Origin: Scenedesmus sp. ARA3 | Taxonomy: Eukaryota > Chlorophyta > Chlorophyceae > Sphaeropleales > Scenedesmaceae | Reading direction: 5' to 3' | Length of the DNA stretch: 64,000 bases | NCBI GenBank assembly: GCA_004335835.1 | Contig: RWJK01001689.1 | Location: 23,334-87,333, forward strand | In this document: piece after piece, positions 29,130 to 39,925 of the stretch | Numbering within the stretch: position 1 is the stretch's first letter | Layout: each line of letters opens with the position of its first letter | Notes under the pieces: generated by a model | The model's input: only the letters and a program-made list of their open reading frames with translations | Databases searched by the model: none | What the model was told of the DNA's origin: nothing | Made by a program: the position numbers and the translations under genes

Positions 29130-32100
29130 GCCTGCCGGAGGCAGCTGGGTTAGGGTTTGCAACCAGATGATGTTGGTCTGGTTGCGCTGGCTGACGCTGC
29201 TGCGGTTATCTATAGCTATGCGTACGGCCCAGGTGCGGCATGCATGCTGCTGCAGCAGCATCAGTGGGTCCTGTGTCGCTTGTGTTGATCAAAGTGCTTG
29301 CAGTGGTGTGGGAACTCGAATCAAGTAGCTGCGGTTGGCTATGCTGGGTGTGGGTGTTGACAGCTGATTAGAGCTGTGTGTGTTGTGCCGACGCAACAAC
29401 AGTGTGTGGGCCCTTGACTCAATTGTATCCGTGACATGTGTGTGGCATCTCACACCCAGCATTGCTGCCAGTGACTGTGACATGTTTGCGCCAGTGTTAC
29501 CATCAGTATGCCCCTCCTTATGTTGGCATGTGTAATCATTGAGGTTCCGTTGCAGGGTAGGGCTGCTGCTGGCTGTGCTTATGCCTGCATCGTGTGGCCA
29601 GTTGGTGCGTGTGTAAGCTAGTGCGTGGGCATGCCACTAAGCAAACGTGTGGCTGCTGCGCCCAGGTCATCCCACCAGCATGGGCCAATCGGGCCCACCA
29701 CGTGGCCGCACCATGGTGCAAGGGCCAGTCGGATGTGTATCTTATATTAGATGGCAACAATGGCTGGGCAACTGATGTGCAAGTGCCTCACAGCCCCAGT
29801 TGTTGGTGTGCCTCACAGGGGAGCAGCAGTGTGTCCAGGGGTGCAGCAGTTGTTGACAGCATGATTGCCAGTTGACCTGGGGAGCTGCTCAACTGCCGCA
29901 GCCCCTGCATGCAGGCAGTGTGCGCGTGGCTGCCGCACACCCTTTGTACAATCGACGGCTCGCCATTTTGAAGCAGTGTGGGCCCATGCATAGTACTGCA
30001 AATGAGGTTGTGGTCTGGTCGTTATATGCGCCTTGGAAGTTTTTGTCATGGGGCCGTTTTTGTTGCTGCTGGAACTACAGAGGCTCAGCCTGCTGCTCAG
30101 GCAGTGCGCGCTGCTGCTTGGGCTGCTGCTGTGTTGCTGGCGGCTGATGCCTCATCTTGTTTTGTTGAGCCAGCAGTATCTGGGCCAGCCAAGTCGCTGG
30201 AGGCGCAAACATCTGCGCTGAGGACAGAAGCCTGAGAAATGGCGTGATCAGCCTGCGGCAACGTTGCGTCAACGCCATGGGGCTGGCTTGTGATGTCGCG
30301 ACCTCGGGTCTCTGTTGTTCAAAGCTGTTGTCAGCCGCAATGTGTGGTACTGGTTAGGTCACACGCGCTCCTGCTTGTACGGCATGAGCAGCATTGTGAT
30401 GGGGGTGCTGTGCACGGTGTGACACTATGTGCAGTCACTGCATCACCATGATGGTGATGGACTGAACTCATGTAACTGGCAACCCTCCGTGTACATTGTG
30501 CGCACCGGATGCAGCCGCACAGCTTGGCTGATAAATGTGATAGTTAGTTGCGACAGTTTCAACAAGAGGGTCTCCAGCACTGCCGAGATCCGCATGCTAC
30601 GCGCTAGTAGCTTGAAGCCGGAAGTGCTGTTTCAACTTCGAATCAGCGATCCAGCCATAGGGCTGCTTGGAGGTGAACCACAGTCACTGACGCGACTGGT
30701 GTTGGCAAATCAGGCAGGATACCCGTAATGACCTTTAGGTCATGAAGGGATTACCGGGGCTTCCTTGTCCGTCCTTCCGTCCGTCCGTCACGCAAGGTCA
30801 CGCAGGGTTAGGGTACAACAACAAGCCCTACACTGCTTTGTCGCACTTAATCACAGGCTGCGAGTGTAGTTTATCAACTTCCTCTTAATTGCATCTATCT
30901 GCCCTGTATCGAGTGCGATGAACGCAGGAGGCAGGAGGGTTCGATCACGAGCTGCCAGCATACGCACAGCAACGAAGCCGCCCTTGATGACAGCAAATTG
31001 CTCTCTGCTGATTTACGCCGGAACTCCGCTGCCCTGTACTTCATGTGCACTGCTGCTGCTCTACAGCACAGCCTGTGCTGCTCACTCCCATGCCTCGCAG
31101 CACATGCTATCCTTATTTAAACTAAAATCAAAAATGCCGTCGACGCAGCGATTCAAGCCTCAATAACCGTTGCATTTTTTGTGCCCTTATAAGCCACTGC
31201 AGGCCTCAATGGTGTCTTGAATTGCTCAACTTCGTCAGAGAAGTTCCTCCATTCAGGCACCGCACCTTGGCAACTCGTCACAGCACCAACTTCGCCAAAT
31301 AAGTGGCACCGTGACACCTTCAACAGTTGTTGCGCTTTGACGTCTGTGAGGCTGCATGCGGCGCTGCTGTTGGCCGCTCTTCAGCGCCATGTAACCTACA
31401 GCTACAGTCAACTAGGACCTGGTGACAGTACAGCACAGTCGCCGCTGTGTCGTCTGTCTGAAATAAGCAGCGTCGATGTGCCCAACATGCCGTGGACAGT
31501 GTCATGCATGATGCTTGCCTTGCCAAGGCTGCAGTGCAGCGTGGTGCCAACATGACTGTGGCGGCTGATGCCAGCAGAGTGTGAAATGACATGCGTGGTG
31601 TGGGGCGTGTGCGTGTGCATTTTCACAGTGCCAACAGCTGCACGTCAAGCCTTAAGCTTGCTGCTGCTGCTGCTGCTGCTGTTAAGGAACAGCGTAAAAA
31701 TGCTTATAACATCACAGGAAGGAACATGCTTTTACCAGTTCACGTCGCGATATTATGAATGCTTTCGACGCGCTTCTCGATTGAAACGTGCTGAGGATAC
31801 TTCCATGCTTTCATGCTATATGCAAACTCTCTGTGAACATCATGTGTCAAGCACATACAAATGCAAAGTGCAATGCAAGGCCACCACCAAAAGAACAGGA
31901 TGTATAGCGAGGATGTCTAGCGAATGCTGTGTGTGTTGCACGCTGCTTGCTTCTGGCGTTTGCTGTCAGCTGCATCAGTCTGTCATTACGGCTTTGCGTC
32001 GCGCAATTTATTCAAAGTCAGCTAGCATGTCAAGCTGTGGCATGACACGACCCTCAGCCTCAGGCTGAGGGATGCCAGGGGCTGTCCCTGAACCCTTTCA

Positions 32101-32327
32101 ATGACAAACTTCTGTGAAGCCTTTTACGCTGCACGCAGCTCAGCATCAGCAGTGCAACGCTACCAAGGACATGCGTAGTCTGCCAGTGCACCCGCCGGGA
32201 TAGCTTACACAGGCCCCAGCAGGTTGCTCCACTAACTGTCCGACACCTCATTGGACACCAGAACGCCTCTACCCCCTGCAAAGTGCTGAACAAACATCTG
32301 AAGCAGTTGATTCTTTGATTGAGGGCC
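29130..32327. other. Intergenic between phosphatase and ubiquitin-like membrane gene
   Basis: About 3.2 kb. The first part is probably phosphatase 3' UTR; TGTAA at 29531 could be its polyadenylation signal. At 30727-30830 an inverted repeat (TGACCT-TT-AGGTCA) is followed by CCGT tetranucleotide repeats. A short CTG array lies near 31660-31682. Open frames here are short, lack recognisable domains and have no linked splice structure, so none is called as a gene. A decayed repetitive element is possible near 30700-31150 but was not identified. Confidence 0.45.
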
Positions 32328-34008
32328 ATGCACGAGTTCCGTGTACGGTTCAGCGACGAACAAGAAGTGCAAGTGGAGGTCGGTGCCTCCGCCACTTTTG
32401 AAGTCGTGGCTGTGCAAGTAAGCATCTCCAGACGTTTATATAGATCCTAACAAACATCCGGTAGTGCGGGCATGAGGTGATATGCCCGGAACAGCGGGCA
32501 TGATGCAGCAGCAGCAGCAGGGCTTGCCCTTGCAGTGGCTGTTGGTTATTCTCATCACAGAACGGCACCACCAGCTACTCCTGCTGCCTCGGTATGTTGT
32601 TATGATTCACTTTGTTGCCTGTTAAGACATGCCAGCACCAAGCTGGACCTCACCAGTATCGTACGCTTGTCTGTACTGACCTTTACTTGCTTCCTGTTGA
32701 ATCAGGTTCGCAGCGCCAGGGGATGGGAAGAGCAGCAAAACGTCAGGTTCATATGCAGCGGGCAGGAGATGTACATGCAGGACAGCGTCAGCAGAGCATG
32801 CTGCTCGGTCCTGCACTGCATAGCATCAGACACAGCCAGCAGATACACCTCTGCCAGGCAGGCAGGCTGCAAGGCGGATGCGCAAGTACAAGCAGTAGAC
32901 TGGGTAAGTGCTGTTTTGCATCCAGCCGCACAACTGCACTAGGTGGCGCTGTAGCAGGATCTAGTGCACATGCAGTGTTCATGAGTGTGTCTGTGCCCAT
33001 GGAGGTTGTGCGGTATGGTCCAGCAGCAGCAACAGTGCGGAAGCGGTATTGCCAGCGGGGTCAGGTGTTCAGCTAGCACTTCAGTGCGCTGTGTGAGCTA
33101 GTCTACCATCCACATATGCTGCTTCATGCTGTGTTTGATGCACAGCAAGCCTGCCATGCTTGCTGCTGACAGTGTCCCTGCAACTGCCTCGGCCCGCTGC
33201 TTGTGTTGCATTGCAGCTTGAAGTTGTGGACCCTGGCACAGTGCTGATGTGGATCTTCGGGTCAATACTGGCGCTGCTGTGGCTGCTGTTTGTGTTCTAC
33301 GGTGCGTGCGGCTGTCCTGCAAGCCAGCAGCAGCTGCGACAGCAGCATTTGTTCATCCACCAGTATTCACATGGCTGAAATGTGCCGTGAACCAGTTTGC
33401 CGACACTGGAGCCAAGCTACACAGCAGCTGCATATTGTACAGCACCAGGCAGCAGTGCTTCCATGCCTCCTTGTTGCTCACTGGAGGCCACCACCCACTG
33501 CAGCTGCCCCTATGTGTGTGCCCCAGCCATAGCGTGCCTGCAGCCAGCCGTGCCAGCTCCATCACTGTTTGCAGGAGCCTTGCAAATAACGCCTCTATTG
33601 CTGCTGCTGCTGCTGCGGCTGCAATGGCTGCTTCCTGCAGCGCACATGTTTGACAGGACCTCTGTGGTCATGCTGTGCATGATGACTGTCGCCTTCCTCA
33701 TACCCTGCGTGCTCAGCTACGTGCCGTGCCTGCGCATGCTGAACGCTGCGGCGCACAGCATACCCCCTGCACGGCAGCAGCAGCAGCAGCAGCATTACAG
33801 CAGCTCGCTTCGCAGCAGCAGCCAGCCGTACGTGGACACGTACACAATGCGCAGCAGCAGCAGCAGCAGCGGGGCTGGCTATGGGTTTCACGGTGCTGCT
33901 GCTTATGGCACAGCAGTGCCTCCCCGGCCTGCTGCGCGTGTGAGAGGGCCTGGGGCAGCAGCAGCAGCGCAGCCGTCTGGACCTGGCTCAGGCAGTGCTG
34001 CTTCTTGA
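32328..34008 (+). CDS. Two-helix membrane protein with ubiquitin-like segment (TMUB-like, tentative)
   Basis: Exons: 32328-32417, 32536-32591, 32714-32903, 33217-33301 and 33641-34008; phases close to 262 residues. The start MHEFRVRFSDEQEVQVEV resembles the first beta hairpin of a ubiquitin fold. VRFICSGQEMYMQDS followed by VLHCIAS matches the later RLIYNG..L.DD....LHC pattern of membrane ubiquitin-like proteins. Two membrane helices follow (MWIFGSILALLWLLFVFY and SVVMLCMMTVAFLIPCVL), the layout of TMUB-type proteins linked to ER-associated processes. The C-terminus is Gln/Ser/Pro-rich and probably disordered. The helix expected between the two ubiquitin-like parts is not convincing, so exon 2 may be misassigned. 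Using the acceptor at 32705 instead of 32713 would break the frame. Confidence 0.55.
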
Positions 34009-36265
34009 GGTCATCAAAGGCTGCAGAAGGGCTGCATCATGAGTGAGGCTGCAGCAGACAGCAGCAGCTGGGGAAGCTGCGCAACACAGCATGCTGCCAT
34101 GGCGCCCCGCTGCAGCCACTGCAGAGGATAGAAGTGTACAGCTACAGCTGTGTTGCGGGCTGTCTGCAGTGCACGAAAGCGTGTGTTGCTGCTGCTGTTG
34201 TGGCCCTGTGTACAGTCCTGTGCTGGTGGAAGTTTGTGTTGTTGCATGTAGCCAGCTGAGCGGCAGACATTGTGTGGGCATCTGTGCACTGCATCTGTGG
34301 GCTGCATACATCTCAAATGAGCGCTGCTTTTCTACTCTGCATACTAGGTGTGTGATTGAGATGTGCAGTGTGGCCAACAGCATGTATCTTGCTGCAGGGG
34401 AGGCGCAATGACTGTAGCGTGTGCTGTGCAGGATCTGCAGCTTGCTCGGGTTGAGCGTTAGCTGCAGCTGTGTTGACAAGTCATCCGTTGTATTGCACCT
34501 GCAACTGCTCAGCAGCGCTGGCTGACATATAGCTGCGTGACCGGCAGTGTACCATACGGCTAGCATGGGGTGGGTCACTTTCTTTTGCTTCATTGGTAGC
34601 CTGCATTTAGTCTAATTTGGGATGACGTTGGCAGTAGGCACTCTGTATATTGACGGGATGGCTGCGTCCGGATGCATGCAAGCAGCCTATTATGTGTGCT
34701 TGCTGACATCTAGCTGCTTTAGGTTGATGCTGCAGCAGTGGAGCTGGGGGGCTCTGTTGGACCAGCGCGGACTAGCATTTGTACTGATGCTTTACAGTTT
34801 GCTGAGAAACTGTGGAGTTTGCTGAGACACCGCGTACAGTTTGCTGAGACACGGCGTAAATGGGATGCCTGTTTGCATGCAGTAGGCACAAGGCAGCGGG
34901 TGCTGCTGCGCTATCTGCAAGCTGCTCGCTGCACTACACCTTTTATTTGGCAGCAGTGCGATCGTTTGCATCAGCATCATCGGCGTGCTCGCACGCCAAT
35001 GGCTGTGCAAGTTTCGCTTTATTGCACTGGCTTTGTCGGTGGCTTGCCGCAGCCATATAGTGCTGAGGCATTGCACCGGCAATGCAGGGTCTATGCACAG
35101 CTAGAGTGCAGCAGGGAAGAGCTCAGCAGCATGCACAGAGTCTATCGGAAGACACCGTTTGGGTGGCATGTTGCCAGGTGAAGATGTTGATGTTGTGAGC
35201 AGTGCAGCTTCACTCATCCTGCAGCTGGTGCTCAGGTGGAAGGGCATCAGCAATGGGTGATCATGTTGTGTTGTCCCTGCATGAGGCGTGCATGTGCACT
35301 GCCTATATGACAGGTACAGTCACTGTACAACAGCGGCTGTTGGCCTGCTTTTGGCAAGCCGTGCAAGCAATTTTAGTAGGTTTCATGGAACCTAGTGATC
35401 ACCAATAGGTTCATCATTCACGAATGCGATGCACGGAGGTTCTTGGGCTTCAGCAGGCGTACAGGCCTGTCAGAATTAGTAAGAACATGCCTTGCTGTAC
35501 AATGCCATCATGGCATGGTGGTTGTGGAGATGCACCTCAAACAGCATCTGCTGGGAGCATCGTGGCCTGAATAATTATTTGTTGCACTGTAGCGTCGTTT
35601 GTCACGACAAGGCACGCTGCACTGCCGGAACATGTTGCAGGGTTTCGGAACTGCTGTGGTCTCTTCCGACTGCTGTTTTGCTACCAGGCCCAGAACAGAT
35701 GTACCGCTAGAAAGCGCTCAAAAATCTATTTGACACATATTGGACAGTCTTTTCTCGTGTAAAAGTACGATCAGAAGCTCGGATTCGGATGATCGAGGCT
35801 GCTGCGGGCGATCGACCACGACAACCCTTGAAGGATCGACAGACGGTTACGCTGATGATTATGCTTGTAGTGGTGTCTGTTTGTTGAATGGCAGGGTGTC
35901 AACCGCAGCGAGAAGCAGCAGGGCTTCTAGGTCGCTGAAGCACCAGGTGACCTGGTCTGTCTCCTGGTTTAGGTTGCGAGTGTCACTGACATCAGCCCCC
36001 GGGACGGCCACCACTTGTAATAATAAACCAGATAAGTTGTTTTGGCAAAGTAATGCACGTATTCGACGGTCCAACCTCACCCTGAGAACGTACATGTTGA
36101 AGGGTGATGGCTGTCAAAAGTTACCAATGCATATCGACGCGGCGACTTGAACTCGCACAAACACAGATGATGATATTGTGAATATACAGTAGAGTCTGGT
36201 GCCGCGTTCGTGCACGATGTGTCTCTGGTCACCAGCAGCAGCATGATGGGCGTCCTGCAACTGGC
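34009..36265. other. Intergenic upstream of kinase 1
   Basis: About 2.3 kb. A short threefold repeat of TTTGCTGAGA(C/A)AC lies at 34797-34855. The stretch 35700-36180 has a different composition, with few CTG/CAG triplets, and an open minus-strand frame (36095-35859); its origin is unknown and it might be a remnant of a mobile element. No gene is called. The kinase 1 promoter should lie directly left of 36266. Confidence 0.4.
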
Positions 36266-37108
36266 ATGGACAAAATGCTCATTTTGACGCTCTGGCTGGC
36301 ATTGCTGCTACGTGGCAGCTGTGAAGCAGTCAGGCAGGACGAATGGCATAGCAGCAGCACCAACTTCTCCTTCAAAGATGAGTTGACAGATGCTGCCATC
36401 AGCACCATCGTGGTGCCTGGCAATTACTCTGTGGCAGCGGAGTTTGAAAATCATCAGGCACCTATACAGCTTACCAGGTGGGGGATGACATGACCTGTTG
36501 AGCTAATGCTGCCTTCAGTGGTGATGGGGTAGCAGCAGCAGCAGCATCGGCAGCAGCAGCAGCAGCAGCAGCACCGGGAGCAACACTACAGCTGCTTCCC
36601 GACAGGCACAACACAGCTGTCAACTGTAGCATACCAAGTCACGTGATAGGCTGTTACACAGACTGCGCACATGCGCGGTTCAGACTTGCAAGCCCTGCGC
36701 CGCCCAGGTACTAAATCAGCTCCTGCAGCTGCACCTGCATCAGCACGGGGTAAGCAAGCTAGCCAGCCACCAAACAGGCTGCCAGCAAGGCAGCTGCACT
36801 TGCAGCAAAGTTAATTGACCCTATTTTGTTAACCAGAAATCAAGACGCAGCGGCGCAAATCTTCTGTGCTGCATGCCTACAGCGTTTGCTGCTTACTTGT
36901 GCTTGCAGGAACGTCACGCTGACGGGCGCCCAGGGCCTGGACACTGTGCTGGACCTGGCTTTTCTGCATGGCGTGGTGCAGCTGTGCGCAACATGCGTGT
37001 TCACCATGACAAACATCACGCTCACCAACGACCGCAGAGGTGCGCTGCATGCATGTGTGTCTGGCGGCTTCTGGCACGGCTAACGCTTTGTGTGCGGGCA
37101 CTGATGGC

Positions 37109-37161
<53 letters not shown>

Positions 37162-38559
37162 CCTTGCGTGCTGGCCTGCTGCTATCATCATGTCGCAGCA
37201 GCTCCTTGCAAAAGTTCACCTGGTGCTTCCCTGCACCTGAGCATGCACTGGTGTTGCGCCTGCTGGCACAGCAGCCGCAGTAAGCACCTGCTGGCCCCAT
37301 TCTGTCGGCTAGTTCGGCCGAATAGCCCATCGCCTGTGTATATACACATCTGCGTGCTGCACTGCGCCTTGCAGGCGGATATGGCCTCATCGACTTCTTT
37401 TTGGGGCAGCCCTCTGGCAGCAGCATCTTGAGGCTGCATGACGTGCAGCGTCTCAGAATTGCATGCAGCTCAGGGCCCTCTATCAGGGATGTGATTCTGC
37501 AGACGCCTCGCAGCAAGCACGTGGCGGGCGCTGACAAGCCGCAGCTTACAGGTGTCGGCAACGTCACATGGAACGTGAGCGGCGCAGCGGGGTGACCTGG
37601 ACAAAATGCTGTGGTGCATTCGAGCATTCGTTTGTTGACAGGGAGCCGCAGTGGGCACACCTGATGCACATAAATGCAGCTGGAGCATAGGGACAGGTTG
37701 TTGTCAGCTGCTGGATGTGCTGCCTGGGCTGTTACTGTGGTGCTGCTGATGCTGCTGCTGCTGCTGCTGCTGCTAATGAGTTGCAAGTCAGGGCACATGT
37801 ATGACGCTGCTGGGGCTGCTGTCTGCAGGGCCGCACATGGCTGAATGTCTTGATGAATGAGGACTACACAGGTATGGGAGAAGCACAGGTTTATCTTTAC
37901 GTAAAGATGGACAGTCTAACATGAATAAAGCAAATCTGCTCACCTTCTTGCAGTGCTTGTCCAGGAAACCCCCAGGTGTTGCAGCATGCCAGGGCATGCA
38001 CGGGTCGCTTGCTGTGCAGTGACAGCAGGAGGCTTGTTTGCACTGCACACCTACTGACAATGTTACTGCATCCATAGCACTTGTCAAGCCACGGGCAGTT
38101 GGGATGCGCAAACCATGTTGCCCGTAATTGGTTGAATGCAGCAGAGACTTCCTGAACAGCAGATGACATTGCTCATGCAGCGTATGTGCTGCTGCTGCTC
38201 AGTTGTGCCCTGTCTTGCTGTTGCAGTGGATGTAACGTTTGCAATGGAGGAGGGAGGACACCACGAAGGAGGTTATGCAGTGGTGCGTGGTGTGAGGGAA
38301 ACACTCATGACTCTGCAATGCATCGCATCTGCAACGGCGCAAAATTTACAAAGCACAAGAGTTGAGGCTCACCTGAATTGGTGCAATGTGCTGCCATCCG
38401 CATGGCATACAGATTCTGAGGGCAGTGCTGCGCTGCGTGAGTCCATGCTTGCATGCGCTGATGCGGCATGGTGCCCCCACATACTCTCACCAAGCGGTGT
38501 TTGCTGCTTACACAATTGTGCTGCCAGCTGTGTGATTGTTGTAATTGACGTGTGCTGCA

Positions 38560-38618
<59 letters not shown>

Positions 38619-39867
38619 GTTTCGACCCGCTCCAGGACGGTAAGCGCACGCGCAGCCTGTGCTAGCACACCGTCTCTGCTGCCTGCCTGGCAAACAAAGA
38701 GCCACAGGTCTGCATCGAGGAGATCATAGACGAAACCTTGGCTGCAAGGCGAGCAGCAGCCAACAACGGCAGGCCGCATCCTGCTGCTATTGTGGTGCCA
38801 GCCATTGGTGCAGGTGAGCCGAGCGCTTGTGCAGCCATGCATGCAGTGACAGAGGGGATAACCAGCCAAGACAGTTGCAAGTGGGACAGCTGTGGGCTGT
38901 ATGCTTCATATTTAGGAACAGCAGGCACCAGTTTGTTGTGGGAACTGGCTGAACATTGTAGACCAACTTTGGCGGCTGTGATCACAGCGCCTGGCAATTC
39001 ATTTGTCCAGCTGCCAATTCAGGAGAGGGATGTCTCAAATAAGACAGCATGAGCTACGCGGACCTGCTTTGTCCGGGTGAAATGCTTCTAGTGGTCCAGG
39101 GGAGGCTGCAAGGTTTCCTAGATGCCGAGCATGCTGTCTTGCGTGAAAACAACTACACGGATGGCCAAGGTACATAGCACACACAGGTTTCTTGTGCATT
39201 TCAGCAGCATGTGGTGGCTTCATTACTAATGAGTAGCACCTACTTGCTGCAATCCCCTGCTTGCAGTGCTGCTGGTGTGGGCGAGCGTGGCATTCGTGCT
39301 GTGGTGGCGGCATTGGCGCCCCAGGGCTTTGAAGTTCTTGCCTGGGACAGCTGCAGCAGAAGCAGCAGATCTCAACAGCCTACCATCAGTGCTTTCAAGC
39401 ACAAAAACTTCCAGTACAGCACAGCAAGCCTCGGATGTTGAGAAGGGTGTGCTGCAGCAGCAGCAGCAGCAGCAGCGCAGCAAGTCCTTCAGCACCAGGA
39501 AAGAGGGCTGGGTGTTGGCTCACAGCTTGACAAGCCCTGCACTTGGCCCCGTGAATGACAGCACTGTTCAATTTGGTGGGTAGTGCTGCTGTGCATTGTG
39601 CGCAGCAGCTGCTTATGTTTGCCAAGTGTGTGCTAGATGCATACACACAGGTGCCTGCAGACAGCAACACGCTGTTGGTGCAAACGATCCAGGATCAGCT
39701 GCTGCCGTTGCTGCATGAATCGCACAACCAACAGTAGCAAAACTTTCTTGCTGCACAGTACCTTGCATTGCGTATGGCTCCTTTTAAAGCTGCCACCAAC
39801 CGCCTTGGATGGCGCTGGGTGACCACCTCCAATTCTTCCTGCCTCACAGGCGAGCTGCTCTTTGGCC

Positions 39868-39925
<58 letters not shown>

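Noticed and set aside
30776..30832. GGGTTAGGG resembling telomere repeat, and CCGT repeats
   Set aside because: Only one partial telomere-like unit; no array, so it is not an interstitial telomere.
31568..32068. 166-codon plus-strand open frame before the ubiquitin-like gene
   Set aside because: It includes a CTG-derived leucine run and otherwise shows no conserved sequence; the intergenic reading is preferred.
38663..38665. Reassigned stop codon (alternative nuclear code) to explain the TAG in kinase 1
   Set aside because: Other genes here have no internal TAG, and one gene ends in TAG (23318-23320) and others in TAA or TGA, so the standard code fits.
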